Assembly: GCF_900115245.1 (NCBI RefSeq)
Contig: NZ_FOVT01000014.1
Span: 1 to 64,000, forward strand
DNA: 64,000 bases
Origin: Mesorhizobium sp. NFR06
GTDB lineage: Bacteria; Pseudomonadota; Alphaproteobacteria; Rhizobiales; Rhizobiaceae
Direction: 5' to 3'
Shown: positions 32,148 to 42,188 of the stretch, piece by piece
Layout of the letters: each line of letters begins with the position of its first letter
Numbering within the stretch: the first letter of the stretch is position 1
Position numbers and translations under genes: made by a program
Notes under the pieces: model-generated
What the model was told of the DNA's origin: nothing
The model's database searches: none
The model's input: the letters and a program-made list of their open reading frames with translations, nothing else

Positions 32148-33680
32148 TCACAAGGGAATGTTGTCGTGCTTCTTCCAAGGGTTCTGCATGTCCTTGTTGC
32201 GCAGCATGCGCAGCGCCCGCGCCAGGCGGCGGCGCGTCGAGTGCGGCATGATCACCTCATCGACATAGCCGCGTTCCGCGGCGACGAAGGGCGACAGGAA
32301 ACGATCCTCGTAAGCCTTTGTATGAGCAGCGATCTTCTCCGGATCGCCGATGTCCTTGCGATAGATGATCTCGACCGCGCCCCTTGCGCCCATCACCGCG
32401 ATCTGCGCCGTCGGCCAGGCGTAGTTCATGTCGCCGCGCAGATGCTTGGACGCCATGACGTCATAAGCGCCGCCATAGGCCTTGCGGGTGATGACGGTAA
32501 TCTTCGGCACGGTCGCCTCGGCATAGGCGAACAGCAGCTTGGCGCCATGCTTGATCAGCCCGCCATATTCCTGTGCGGTACCCGGCAGGAAGCCCGGGAC
32601 GTCGACGAAGGTGACGATCGGGATGGAGAAGCAATCGCAGAAACGCACGAAGCGTGCCGCCTTGCGGCTCGCATCCGAATCTAGCACGCCCGCCAGCACC
32701 ATCGGCTGGTTGGCGACGAAGCCGACCGTACGTCCTTCGACCCGGCCGAAGCCGGTGACGATGTTTTTGGCAAAGCTCTGCTGGATCTCGAAGAAATCGC
32801 CTTCGTCGGCAACCTTCAGGATCAGTTCCTTGATGTCATAGGGCTTGTTGGCATTGTCGGGGATCAGCCGATCAAGCGAAAGGTCATGGTCCGTCACCGA
32901 CTGATAGCACTCGATCTCAGGGATCTCGGCGGTATTGGACGCCGGCAGCAGGTCGACCAGCCGCCGCATCTGCAACAGCGCCTCGACGTCGTTGTCATAG
33001 GCGCCGTCGGCGATGGAAGATTTTGTCGTGTGGACCGAAGCGCCGCCGAGGCTCTCGGCGGTTACCGTCTCGTTGGTCACCGTCTTCACCACGTCAGGCC
33101 CGGTCACGAACATGTAGGAGGTGTCGCGCACCATGAAGATGAAGTCGGTCATGGCCGGCGAATAGACGTCGCCGCCGGCGCAAGGCCCCATGATCAGCGA
33201 AATCTGCGGGATGACACCGGAGGCGAGCACGTTGCGCTGAAAAATCTCGGCATAGCCGCCGAGCGCGGCCACGCCTTCCTGAATGCGGGCGCCGCCGGCG
33301 TCATAGAGGCCGATAATCGGCGCGCGGTTGCGCAGCGCCATCTCCTGAACCTTGACCACCTTTTCGGCATGCGCTTCCGACAGCGAGCCGCCGAACACGG
33401 TAAAATCCTTGGCGAAGAGATAGACCGGCCTGCCGTTGACGGTGCCCCAGCCGGTGACGACGCCGTCGCCGGCGATCTTGGTCTTCTCCATGCCGAAATC
33501 TGTCGAGCGGTGCTCGACATACATGTCGAACTCCTCGAACGAACCTTCGTCGAGGAAGACCGCGATCCGCTCGCGGGCGGTGAGCTTGCCCTTCTTGTGC
33601 TGGGCTTCGATGCGGTCCTTGCCGCCGCCCATGCGGGCGATCTCGCGGCGGCGCTCGAGTTCCTTCAGCACGTCTTTCAT
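32148..33680 (-). CDS. pccB: Propionyl-CoA carboxylase beta chain (carboxyltransferase)
   Basis: 510 residues from the ATG at 33680 (MKDVLKELERRREIARMGGGK), the standard family start; the longer open frame upstream is not conserved. The N-terminal carboxyltransferase half has GRPVYLFAKDFTVFGGSLSEAHAEK and GLYDAGGARIQEGVAALGGYAEIF. The C-terminal half has FVDVPGFLPGTAQEYGGLIKHGAKLLFAYAEATVPKI and RKAYGGAYDVM. It carboxylates propionyl-CoA to methylmalonyl-CoA with a biotinylated PccA that is not in this window. Confidence 0.94.
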   Translation of the reverse strand: MKDVLKELERRREIARMGGGKDRIEAQHKKGKLTARERIAVFLDEGSFEEFDMYVEHRSTDFGMEKTKIAGDGVVTGWGTVNGRPVYLFAKDFTVFGGSLSEAHAEKVVKVQEMALRNRAPIIGLYDAGGARIQEGVAALGGYAEIFQRNVLASGVIPQISLIMGPCAGGDVYSPAMTDFIFMVRDTSYMFVTGPDVVKTVTNETVTAESLGGASVHTTKSSIADGAYDNDVEALLQMRRLVDLLPASNTAEIPEIECYQSVTDHDLSLDRLIPDNANKPYDIKELILKVADEGDFFEIQQSFAKNIVTGFGRVEGRTVGFVANQPMVLAGVLDSDASRKAARFVRFCDCFSIPIVTFVDVPGFLPGTAQEYGGLIKHGAKLLFAYAEATVPKITVITRKAYGGAYDVMASKHLRGDMNYAWPTAQIAVMGARGAVEIIYRKDIGDPEKIAAHTKAYEDRFLSPFVAAERGYVDEVIMPHSTRRRLARALRMLRNKDMQNPWKKHDNIPL

Positions 33681-34066
33681 TGCCCGGTTCCCCGTTCGAT
33701 CGGTGGTTTGTGGTAATCGCGAGGGCAGGGGAGCGCAAGCGCTGCCATCGGTCTGTTTTTGCTGCATTGCAACATGCGGCCCTTGCTTTTCGGGCCGGAC
33801 TCGTCCATATGCAGCCCTATAGGCGCTTGGGCCGGACCTTCCGGCTTTCTCCACGAATGAGACTGGTTGCGTCTGTTTTCCCTCTTTCCGGTGAATCGGC
33901 AAGGTGGCGAAAGAGCCCCGGGGCATGATGCCCGCGGGCACGACAGCGCAGCCGCGCGGACACATCCAGTCCGCCGCCTTGTCGTTTCCTGATAATTTTT
34001 CGACGGCAGGTTGCGCCCTGCCGCCATTGATGTTTGCGGCCATGCGCCGCGTGAAAGAAGAATATT
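33681..34066. other. 386-bp divergent spacer between pccB and the DEAD-box helicase gene
   Basis: No supported gene. It must hold promoters for both divergent genes, but I found no convincing -35/-10 pair on either strand. The run of minus-strand open codons upstream of pccB has no family resemblance. Confidence 0.5.
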
Positions 34067-35521
<1,455 letters not shown>

Positions 35522-35543
35522 GCTCGCCAGACGAGAGGAATGG

Positions 35544-35575
35544 AACGGCCGGAGCGGTGCTCCGGCCGTTTCTCG
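35544..35575 (+). terminator. Intrinsic terminator after the helicase gene
   Basis: AACGGCCGGAGC (35544-35555) and GCTCCGGCCGTT (35559-35570) form a 12-bp perfect stem with a 3-nt loop, then TTCTCGTTT. It sits between convergent genes and probably serves both. Confidence 0.88.
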
Positions 35576-35577
35576 TT

Positions 35578-36567
35578 TCACTGGCCTGATTGCTGCTGCA
35601 TCAGCGCCTTCACCCACACCACGATACGCTGGGTCAGGAAGGCTGTGGTCTGTGGCGACAGCGCATCGCCGGCAATGACGTGATCGTCCCGATCGCCGGT
35701 GTCGTCGACCGGCACCAGCTCGTGCGGACCACCCCAGCGCCCGGCGATCTCGCGCGTGCGGTCTGGCCGCACCACCTTGTCGGAATCCGAGAAGATGAAC
35801 AGGGCGGGGATCGTCGCCTTCTCGACCGGCGCCTCATAGGCGAGATTGGTGAGCGCCGCCATCGGCAGCACCGCGGCCATCGGATATTTGGTGGTCCAGA
35901 ACTTTTCATGCAGCGCATTGCGAGCACTGAAGCTGCGCTCCTTGCCGCCGACCAGCTCGGCGATCTGTTTGCCCCAGGGCAGGGTGAGGATCTCGGCGCC
36001 TGACGCCCTGACGCCGAAATTTGGCGAGATGAACGCGATCGCCGCGACGTCGTCGGATGCGCCTGCTTGTGTTGCGGCCCGTGCCGCCAGCGAGCCGCCG
36101 GTCGAGGTGGCAACAACGATCACCCTGTCGCCGATGGCGCGACCGATGGCCAGAGCCTCCTCATAGTCGTTGACCCAGGCATTAACGCTGCCTTCGGCCA
36201 TGGCCGCGCCATCCTGGCCGTGACCGGTCAGGCGCGTGTAGAAGAGGTTGGCGTCCAGTTCATCGGCAATGTCGTCCGGCAAGGGGCGAACCTCGCCCTT
36301 CGAGGCTGAAAAGCCATGGATGTAGACGATGGCCAAAGGCGTCTTGGCATGAACCATCGGGTTCGCCCAGATGATCTCCTTATCGAGCCCGTCGCGGATG
36401 TTGGGCACGGCAGCCTCTTCACGCGCCAGATAGGCCTGCGGATCTTCGCCGATCACCGACGGATTGAAGCGGATTGTCGTATCGACCGGCACCCGCGGGC
36501 CGAGGAAGAACCCAGCGACCAGGATGACGGCAAGGCCAAGCACCGCAAGCACGATCCGTCGCCCCAT
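35578..36567 (-). CDS. Membrane-anchored or secreted alpha/beta hydrolase
   Basis: 329 residues with an N-terminal hydrophobic segment (5-24, VLAVLGLAVILVAGFFLG) acting as a signal or anchor. IVYIHGFSASKGEVRPLPD gives the oxyanion region, Ser155 in ATSTGGS the nucleophile (first Gly of GxSxG replaced by Ala), Asp263 in FSDSDKVV and His296 in DDHVIAGD the rest of the triad. A carboxylesterase or lipase acting in the periplasm is likely. The substrate is unknown. Confidence 0.8.
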   Translation of the reverse strand: MGRRIVLAVLGLAVILVAGFFLGPRVPVDTTIRFNPSVIGEDPQAYLAREEAAVPNIRDGLDKEIIWANPMVHAKTPLAIVYIHGFSASKGEVRPLPDDIADELDANLFYTRLTGHGQDGAAMAEGSVNAWVNDYEEALAIGRAIGDRVIVVATSTGGSLAARAATQAGASDDVAAIAFISPNFGVRASGAEILTLPWGKQIAELVGGKERSFSARNALHEKFWTTKYPMAAVLPMAALTNLAYEAPVEKATIPALFIFSDSDKVVRPDRTREIAGRWGGPHELVPVDDTGDRDDHVIAGDALSPQTTAFLTQRIVVWVKALMQQQSGQ

Positions 36568-36636
36568 CGCAGTCTCCAGGCAATCATTCTCAACCTATGG
36601 CCGTGCCCGCACGCAGGCAATCGCGGTTTCGCCGAC

Positions 36637-37485
36637 TCATCTTGCCTTGTCGCGGGACGGATCTTTTGCGCCGTGCAGCTTGCGATCGAAATATAACGGC
36701 CGTCTCCACCAACTGGTGGTAGCTCCGATGACGAAGCGGCCGATCGGCCGCGGCAGCAGGCCAAGCAGCTTCAACGGCCAGCTTATGTGATACGGGAAGG
36801 TGACTTCGAAGCTACCCTTCCTGATACCGCGCGCCATGCGGCGCGACGCACGATGCACCGGCATGAGGCCTGGCATCGGCAGCATATTCTTTTCCGTCAG
36901 CGGCGTGTCGATGAACCCCGGATTGATCACCTGAACGCGGATGTTGAGCTTGTCGAAGTCGTATTTCAGCGACTCCGCCAGGATGTTGATCGCGGCCTTG
37001 GTGCCGCCATAAGCTGCTGTGGTCGGCCAGCCGGAATAGGCGGTGACCGATCCGACCAAAACGATATGGCCGCGTCCGCGCCCACGCATGTAGTCGACCA
37101 CTGGCACCACACCGTTGACGATACCGAAATAGTTCACGGCGAAGGAGCGGTGGAAATCGCGCACCACCAGGTTCTCGCCGGGGGTGGCTATGTAGTTGCC
37201 GGCGTTGAACACGGCAAGCACGATCGGGCCCATCTGCTCCTCGATCGCGGCGACGGTGCGTGCCATGCCGTGCTCGTCGGTCACATCGCAGGGAAAGGAC
37301 TTCACATGTCCCGACATTTGCGCCGTTTCGACGATCAGCGTGTCGACCGGGTCTTCCGGCAGGGCGGTCACCGCGACCGCATAACCTTGATTGGCGAGAT
37401 CCTTGGCTAATGCGCGTCCAAGGCCGCTGCTGCCGCCCGTGATCCAGGCGACACCGTCCTTCGGATTGGCCCGGTAGAGTGTCAT
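36637..37485 (-). CDS. Short-chain dehydrogenase/reductase
   Basis: 282 residues from the ATG at 37485 (MTLYRANPKDGVAWITGG). It has the cofactor motif TGGSSGLG (16-23), NAG (94-96) and catalytic Ser146, Tyr159 and Lys163 (YGGTK). The C-terminal part (PYHISWPLKLLGLLPRPIGRFVIG) is hydrophobic, suggesting membrane association and a lipid-like substrate. It is divergent from cysK. The longer open frame upstream is not conserved in type. Confidence 0.85.
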   Translation of the reverse strand: MTLYRANPKDGVAWITGGSSGLGRALAKDLANQGYAVAVTALPEDPVDTLIVETAQMSGHVKSFPCDVTDEHGMARTVAAIEEQMGPIVLAVFNAGNYIATPGENLVVRDFHRSFAVNYFGIVNGVVPVVDYMRGRGRGHIVLVGSVTAYSGWPTTAAYGGTKAAINILAESLKYDFDKLNIRVQVINPGFIDTPLTEKNMLPMPGLMPVHRASRRMARGIRKGSFEVTFPYHISWPLKLLGLLPRPIGRFVIGATTSWWRRPLYFDRKLHGAKDPSRDKAR

Positions 37486-37676
37486 GCGATGCCTTGCGAA
37501 TGTTCGCGCTTGCTGTAGCGGTGCAGAAATCGAATGAAAAGAGCGGTTCGTGCGCTCAGTGTTAAATGATCGCGAGCAATGCAGCGTCCGGAATGCGACT
37601 GGACCAGGCAAAATCTTGCCTTGAAACCGCAGCGCCCGGTTTCTAGGGTCTCGCCGCACACATGAAGGAATCCCGC

Positions 37677-38711
37677 ATGCCCCGTTCTGTGATCGAAGCG
37701 ATCGGCAACACGCCCCTGATCCGGCTCAACAAGGCTTCGGAAGCGACCGGCTGTGAGATCCTCGGCAAGGCCGAATTCATGAATCCGGGGCAATCGGTGA
37801 AAGATAGAGCCGGCCTGTTCATCATCCGCGATGCCGAGCAGCGCGGGCTCCTGAAGCCCGGCGGGGTCATCGTCGAAGGCACTGCCGGCAACACCGGCAT
37901 CGGCTTGACGCTGGTCGCCAAGGCGCTCGGCTACCGCACCGTCATCGTCATCCCCGACACGCAGAGCCAGGAAAAGAAGGACGTGATCAAGATCCTGGGC
38001 GCGGAGCTCATCGAAGTGCCGGCCGTGCCCTACAAGAACCCCAACAATTACATAAAACTGTCGGGCCGCCTTGCCGAGCAACTGGCGCGCTCCGAACCCA
38101 ACGGCGCGATCTGGGCCAACCAGTTCGACAATGTCGCCAACCGCGACGGTCATATCCGCACGACTGCGCAGGAGATCTGGGCCCAGACAGGCGGCAAGAT
38201 CGACGGCTTCGTTTCGGCGGTAGGCTCCGGCGGCACGCTTGCCGGTGTCGCGCTCGGGCTGAAGGGCCAGAACAAGGACGTCAAGATCGCGCTCGCCGAT
38301 CCGCTGGGCGCCGCGCTCTACAGTTTCTACACCAGCGGCGAGTTGAAGTCCGACGGCAACTCGATCACCGAAGGCATCGGGCAGGGCCGCATCACCGCCA
38401 ATCTGGAAGACTTCACGCCGGACTTCTCCTACCAGGTCCCGGACGAGGAAGCATTGCCGATCATCTTCGACCTGATCCAGGAGGAAGGGCTCTGCGTCGG
38501 CGGCTCGACCGGCATCAATATCGCCGGCGCCATCCGGCTGGCGCGCGACCTCGGACCTGGCCACACCATCGTGACGATCCTTGCCGACTACGGCACGCGC
38601 TACCAGTCCAAGCTCTTCAATCCGGAATTCCTGCGCGGCAAGAACCTTCCGGTACCGGGCTGGATGGAAGAGAAGACCGATATTTCGGTCCCGTTCGAAA
38701 AGGTGGCATGA
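37677..38711 (+). CDS. cysK: Cysteine synthase A
   Basis: 344 residues from the ATG at 37677, preferred because AAGGAATCCCGC places a binding site seven bases before it; the ATG at 37662 overlaps that site. The PLP lysine is Lys42 in NPGQSVKDRAG, with the EGTAGNTGIGLTLVAKALG and GSGGTLAGVA phosphate loops. It makes cysteine from O-acetylserine and sulfide. alaX overlaps its 3' end (ATGA). Confidence 0.95.
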   Translation: MPRSVIEAIGNTPLIRLNKASEATGCEILGKAEFMNPGQSVKDRAGLFIIRDAEQRGLLKPGGVIVEGTAGNTGIGLTLVAKALGYRTVIVIPDTQSQEKKDVIKILGAELIEVPAVPYKNPNNYIKLSGRLAEQLARSEPNGAIWANQFDNVANRDGHIRTTAQEIWAQTGGKIDGFVSAVGSGGTLAGVALGLKGQNKDVKIALADPLGAALYSFYTSGELKSDGNSITEGIGQGRITANLEDFTPDFSYQVPDEEALPIIFDLIQEEGLCVGGSTGINIAGAIRLARDLGPGHTIVTILADYGTRYQSKLFNPEFLRGKNLPVPGWMEEKTDISVPFEKVA

Positions 38712-39454
38712 TGGCACGGACGACCGAAGCGCTGTTTCGCGACGACGCCTATCAGAGGACGGCGCAGGCCGAGGTCGTCTCGATCAACGATCGTGGCGGC
38801 ATCCTTCTCGACCGTACAGTCTTTTACGCAACGTCCGGCGGGCAGCCGGGCGACACCGGGACGTTCGAGCGCGAAGGTGGCGGCCGCATCGCGATCGCCG
38901 CCACCATCACCGGCGAGACCAAGGACGAGATCATCCACGTGCCGGCGTCGGACCAGGCGCTGCCCGCGGTCGGCGAAAGACTGAAGCTGTTGATCGACTG
39001 GGAGCGGCGCCACCTTCTGATGCGCATGCACTCCGCCTGCCATCTGCTGACGGTCGTCTGCCCGTTCCCGATCACCGGAGCGGCCGTTGCCGAGGATGAC
39101 AGCCGTGTCGATTTCGACATTCCCGACGCTTCCTTCACCAAGGAGGACGTGACGGTTCGCCTGATGGAGCTGGTGCGCGCCGATCATCCGATCTTCACCC
39201 GGCTGATCACCGACGAGGAGCTCGCCGCCAATCCCGGCCTGGTCAAATCGAAGAACGTCCGTCCACCCGTCGGCACCGGCAAGATCCGCCTGGTCTGCAT
39301 CGGCGGGAACGGCGCGATCGACAGCCAGCCCTGTGGCGGTACCCATGTGAAGTCGACCGGCGAAGTCGGTGAGATCCATATCGGCAAGATCGAGAAGAAG
39401 GGCCGCGAGAACCGGCGCTTCCGCCTCCGCTTCGGACCGATGCCGGCGAATTGA
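38708..39454 (+). CDS. Alanyl-tRNA editing protein (AlaX)
   Basis: 248 residues. It has the AlaRS editing fold with the zinc ligands His108 and His112 (MHSACHLL) and Cys209 and His213 (QPCGGTH), plus the glycine motif GGQPGDTG. It clears mischarged Ser- or Gly-tRNA(Ala) in trans. It overlaps cysK by 4 bp, a coupling of amino-acid synthesis and tRNA quality control. An ATG three bases later (38711) could also start it. Confidence 0.92.
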   Translation: MMARTTEALFRDDAYQRTAQAEVVSINDRGGILLDRTVFYATSGGQPGDTGTFEREGGGRIAIAATITGETKDEIIHVPASDQALPAVGERLKLLIDWERRHLLMRMHSACHLLTVVCPFPITGAAVAEDDSRVDFDIPDASFTKEDVTVRLMELVRADHPIFTRLITDEELAANPGLVKSKNVRPPVGTGKIRLVCIGGNGAIDSQPCGGTHVKSTGEVGEIHIGKIEKKGRENRRFRLRFGPMPAN

Positions 39455-39456
39455 GG

Positions 39457-39573
39457 CTAGAGCTGGATGATTTCGGGTCGAACGACCCTAAATCTGAATC
39501 GGTCTCTAAATCAAAGAGATAGAGTATGATGCCGCCCGAAAACCGTTCCACACTTTTCGACGTCATGCTCTAG
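39457..39573. repeat. Composite palindromic intergenic repeat, alaX-sseA
   Basis: A 117-bp element with a 7-bp terminal inverted repeat, CTAGAGC (39457-39463) and GCTCTAG (39567-39573). Module 1 (39469-39494) is a palindrome with core GGGTCG-AA-CGACCC and GATTT/AAATC ends. Module 2 (about 39521-39573) has AGAGTATGA and TCATGCTCT ends around a CGAAAA/TTTTCG hairpin. Module 2 resembles the rplR-rpsE element. It fills most of the gap between alaX and sseA. Confidence 0.75.
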
Positions 39574-39593
39574 GGCCGGGTAGGGAGAAAAGA

Positions 39594-40445
39594 ATGGCGC
39601 AGGACAGTCCTTTCATCGTCGACGCCGACTGGCTGCAGAAGCGGCTTGGCGAGCCCGGCCTCACCATCATCGACGCCTCCTGGTATCTGCCGGCGCAAAA
39701 GCGCGACGCCCGCGCCGAGTACGATGCCGCGCATATTCCCGGCGCGCGCTTCCTCGATCAGGATGCGGTTTCCGATCCGGATTCGAAACTGCCGCACACC
39801 CTGGCGTCGCCGCAGCACTTCGCCCAATATGTCGGCGCCATGGGCGTTTCTGCCGACGACACCATCGTCGTCTATGACGGTCCGGGCCTGTTCTCGGCGC
39901 CACGCGCCTGGTGGATGTTCCGGGTCATGGGCGTCGTTCAGGTCTACATTTTGAACGGCGGCATTGACCGCTGGAAGGCCGAGGGACGACCCGTGACGGC
40001 TCAGCCGACAAAGATCGCGCCGAGCGTTTTCTATGCCGATTTCGATGCGGGCCGGGTCGTCGGCCTCGACGAGATGCGCAGAATCGTCGCCGCTCGCGAG
40101 AGCCAAATCGCCGACGCGCGCTCGGCCGGCCGCTTTGCCGGGACCGATCCCGAGCCGCGCCCAGGCGTCCGTTCGGGCCATATGCCCGGCGCGCATAACA
40201 TTCCGGTTACGGCACTTGCCGAGAATGGCGAGCTGTTGCCCAAGGACCGCCTGCGCAAGGTGATCGAGGATGCCGGCATCGACCTGTCGAAGCCGGTCGT
40301 CACGTCCTGTGGCTCGGGCATCACGGCGGCCGCGATCACATTGGCGCTCGAGACGCTTGGCCATACCGACAACCGGCTCTACGACGGTTCCTGGACAGAA
40401 TGGGGCGGTCTCAGCGACACGCCGGTGGTGACGGGGAAAGAATGA
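39594..40445 (+). CDS. sseA: 3-mercaptopyruvate sulfurtransferase
   Basis: 283 residues with two rhodanese domains (about 5-125 and 155-280). The active-site loop CGSGITAAA, Cys239, is the mercaptopyruvate type (CGSGVT), unlike thiosulfate sulfurtransferases (CRKGVT). AGGGAGAAAAGA precedes the ATG. It transfers sulfane sulfur to thiols or cyanide. The GNAT gene starts within its stop. Confidence 0.93.
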   Translation: MAQDSPFIVDADWLQKRLGEPGLTIIDASWYLPAQKRDARAEYDAAHIPGARFLDQDAVSDPDSKLPHTLASPQHFAQYVGAMGVSADDTIVVYDGPGLFSAPRAWWMFRVMGVVQVYILNGGIDRWKAEGRPVTAQPTKIAPSVFYADFDAGRVVGLDEMRRIVAARESQIADARSAGRFAGTDPEPRPGVRSGHMPGAHNIPVTALAENGELLPKDRLRKVIEDAGIDLSKPVVTSCGSGITAAAITLALETLGHTDNRLYDGSWTEWGGLSDTPVVTGKE

Positions 40446-41008
40446 TGGAAAACGGCGAGCAAAAAGATATCGACGTCACCGTCACGTTCCTGGAGATGCA
40501 TGCCGCGCCGGCGGTATCTCCGCCAATTCCCTACAACCGTCAGATCGCGCTGTTGAAGACAAAAGACATTCCGCTCCATTTCTACCGCTATCTGATGGAT
40601 CGCGTCGGGCGCAAATGGCATTGGGTCAACGTGCTCAGGCTCAGCGATGAGGAACTTGCCGCCGGCCTGCACCGGGAGGACCGTGATATCAGAGTGCTCT
40701 ATCTCGACGGTGCTCCCGCCGGCTTCTTCGACCTCAAGCCGCATCTGCCGGAGGAAGTGGAGCTCGCCTATTTCGGCATGATGGAACATGCGCACGGCCA
40801 GGGTATCGGCCGCTGGTTCCTTGGCGCGGCCATCTCGGCGGCTTGGGCGCATGGGCCGAAGCGCGTCACCGTGCAGACCTGCACGCTCGACCATCCGGCG
40901 GCTCTTCCGCTATACCAGAAACTCGGCTTCACCCCGGTGGCGCAGAAGAAGGAAGTCGTGCATCCGCTGACCTTCGCTGAGCGCGCGGCCAGCGTCATGC
41001 GACCCTAA
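40442..41008 (+). CDS. GNAT-family N-acetyltransferase
   Basis: 188 residues from the ATG at 40442, overlapping the sseA stop (ATGA). Residues 50-170 carry the GNAT fold, with acetyl-CoA motif EHAHGQGIGRWFLGAAI (Q-G-I-G) and motif B TCTLDHPAALPLYQKLGFTPV. The substrate is unknown. Coupling to sseA suggests cotranscription but not a shared pathway. Confidence 0.87.
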   Translation: MMENGEQKDIDVTVTFLEMHAAPAVSPPIPYNRQIALLKTKDIPLHFYRYLMDRVGRKWHWVNVLRLSDEELAAGLHREDRDIRVLYLDGAPAGFFDLKPHLPEEVELAYFGMMEHAHGQGIGRWFLGAAISAAWAHGPKRVTVQTCTLDHPAALPLYQKLGFTPVAQKKEVVHPLTFAERAASVMRP

Positions 41009-41112
41009 AGCGGGTCGCGCTGAAACGGATTCAGGCGATGCGTCTTAGATCTTTTGTTTGATGCAAGTCGTTGTCCCGGAACCGCCGCACACTTCTGAGC
41101 GACATGCAGTAG
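41007..41112. repeat. Rhizobial intergenic repeat after the GNAT gene
   Basis: A block starting AAAGCGGGTCGCGCTGAAAC and ending GCGACATGCAGTAGA. TGCAAGTCG (41062-41070) and CGACATGCA (41100-41108) are inverted with one mismatch, enclosing GTTGTCCCGGAACCGC and CACTTCTGAG. I recall very similar sequences at many intergenic sites of Mesorhizobium genomes. It starts within the stop codon of the GNAT gene. Confidence 0.7.
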
Positions 41113-41292
41113 AGCCGGCGAAGGCGCCGAGCCCACTCCGCTACACACCTTTTCCGGAATTGCTCTGAACCTGAACATGCCACGGCTCCAACGCAACGGG
41201 GCTTTCGTATGCGCTGGCTGCCAGTCAGGAATCGGGTGGGAGTCACAAAGGCAGAGGCATATTTTCCGGACCTCGACACCGGAGATTTTGCC

Positions 41293-41760
41293 ATGAGCAT
41301 CCAGTTCAAAGCCTTGCCGACCGAAGCCGTGCGTGCCTTGCAGCGGGGAGGGCCCGATGCCTATGGCCGCACCCCCGAGCACCGGATTTCCGACGGCGAC
41401 GGTGTCCCTTGCAGGCACTGCATGAAGAACGTTGGCGAGGGCGAAGGCTACCTCATCCTTGCTTATCGGCCATTCCCGGACCTGCAGCCTTATGCCGAAA
41501 CCGGCCCGATCTTCCTGCATGCCGAGGAATGTAAGCGCGCCACGGAAGCGGATGCGCTGCCGGAGATGCTAGCAAGCAGCGACTATATCGTCAGGGGCTA
41601 CGGCAAGGACGATCGCATCGTCTACGGCAGCGGCGCCGTCACGCCGACGGGCGACATCGTCGCGCGTGCCGAAATGCTGCTTGGGCGCGACGACATCGCC
41701 TACATCCACGTCCGCTCGGCGCGGAACAATTGCTATCAATGCCGCATCGAGCGCGCATGA
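41293..41760 (+). CDS. DUF1203-containing protein
   Basis: 155 residues from the ATG at 41293 (MSIQFKALPTEAVRALQRGG). VPCRHCMKNVGEGEGYLILAYRPFPDLQPYAETGPIFLHAEECKR carries the conserved Cys-His-Cys set of DUF1203, so metal binding is possible. The function is unknown. The upstream frame to 41209 has no conserved content. Confidence 0.85.
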   Translation: MSIQFKALPTEAVRALQRGGPDAYGRTPEHRISDGDGVPCRHCMKNVGEGEGYLILAYRPFPDLQPYAETGPIFLHAEECKRATEADALPEMLASSDYIVRGYGKDDRIVYGSGAVTPTGDIVARAEMLLGRDDIAYIHVRSARNNCYQCRIERA

Positions 41761-41763
41761 CCC

Positions 41764-41793
41764 AAAAAAAAGCCCGCCGATAATCTGGCGGGC
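41764..41793 (-). terminator. Minus-strand terminator-like hairpin downstream of the DUF1203 gene
   Basis: GCCCGCC (41772-41778) and GGCGGGC (41787-41793) form a 7-bp stem with an 8-nt loop. The A run at 41764-41771 becomes eight T on the minus strand, so it ends minus-strand transcripts. There is no T tract in the plus direction. It starts four bases after the plus-strand stop. Confidence 0.65.
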
Positions 41794-41914
41794 CGTTGGA
41801 GGGTCTTTGACAGAAGCTGTCGGCAAGCGCTGTCCGGGCCGGGCTGGCCGTCCCGGCAAGCAGCTCAGGCCGCCAGTAACGGTGCGTGTCTAGGCGTCTT
41901 TCGCGCCGAGCGAA

Positions 41915-41930
41915 TGTGAAACATTTCACA
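41915..41930. promoter_or_regulatory. Perfect CRP-like palindrome
   Basis: TGTGAAACATTTCACA is a perfect 16-bp palindrome and matches the E. coli CRP half-sites TGTGA-N6-TCACA exactly. It lies 9 bp upstream of a TATAAT (41939-41944), overlapping the expected -35 region, in a gene-free stretch. A CRP/FNR-family regulator could bind there, as repressor or activator. Confidence 0.5.
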
Positions 41931-41938
41931 CAAGGACG

Positions 41939-42096
41939 TATAATGGTCGCCGAGATGGGACCGGGCGCGTTTCAAGACTGTCGTATTCTCGTCGTACTAC
42001 TGCGCTAAAAATCAATCGTTGATGATTTGTCGACCGCGGATGGACTGGCGGCAGATCGCAACACCGAGGAAGCGGGGCTTTTGCTCCGCTTTTTTG
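41939..42096 (+). ncRNA. Candidate small RNA ending at an intrinsic terminator (or leader with a 21-codon ORF)
   Basis: TATAAT at 41939-41944 is followed about 130 bp later by a plus-strand terminator: AGCGGGGC (42071-42078), loop TTTT, GCTCCGCT (42083-42090, one G-U pair), then six T. No gene ends between them, so a transcript of about 145 nt starting near 41951 is plausible. An alternative is a 21-residue ORF, ATG 41943 to TAA 42008, with AAGGA at 41932-41936. The rest of this 428-bp gap (41761-42188) carries the CRP-like palindrome and the two minus-strand terminators. Confidence 0.35.
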
Positions 42097-42132
42097 TTGC
42101 CCGGATTTTTTCGGTCCAGTTTTCGCAAAACG

Positions 42133-42161
42133 AAAAAGCCCGCCGGAATGACCCGGCGGGC
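42133..42161 (-). terminator. Intrinsic terminator of ald
   Basis: On the minus strand GCCCGCCGG (42161-42153) pairs with CCGGCGGGC (42146-42138) around a 6-nt loop, followed by TTTTTCG. It lies 28 bp after the ald stop. Confidence 0.9.
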
Positions 42162-42188
42162 GCGACTTGAGGAAGCTCTGCGGACCCG

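Noticed and set aside
41761..42188. Protein-coding interpretation of the gap before ald
   Set aside because: Only a 21-codon ORF has a binding site; other frames are short or lack starts, so the RNA reading was preferred, with low confidence.
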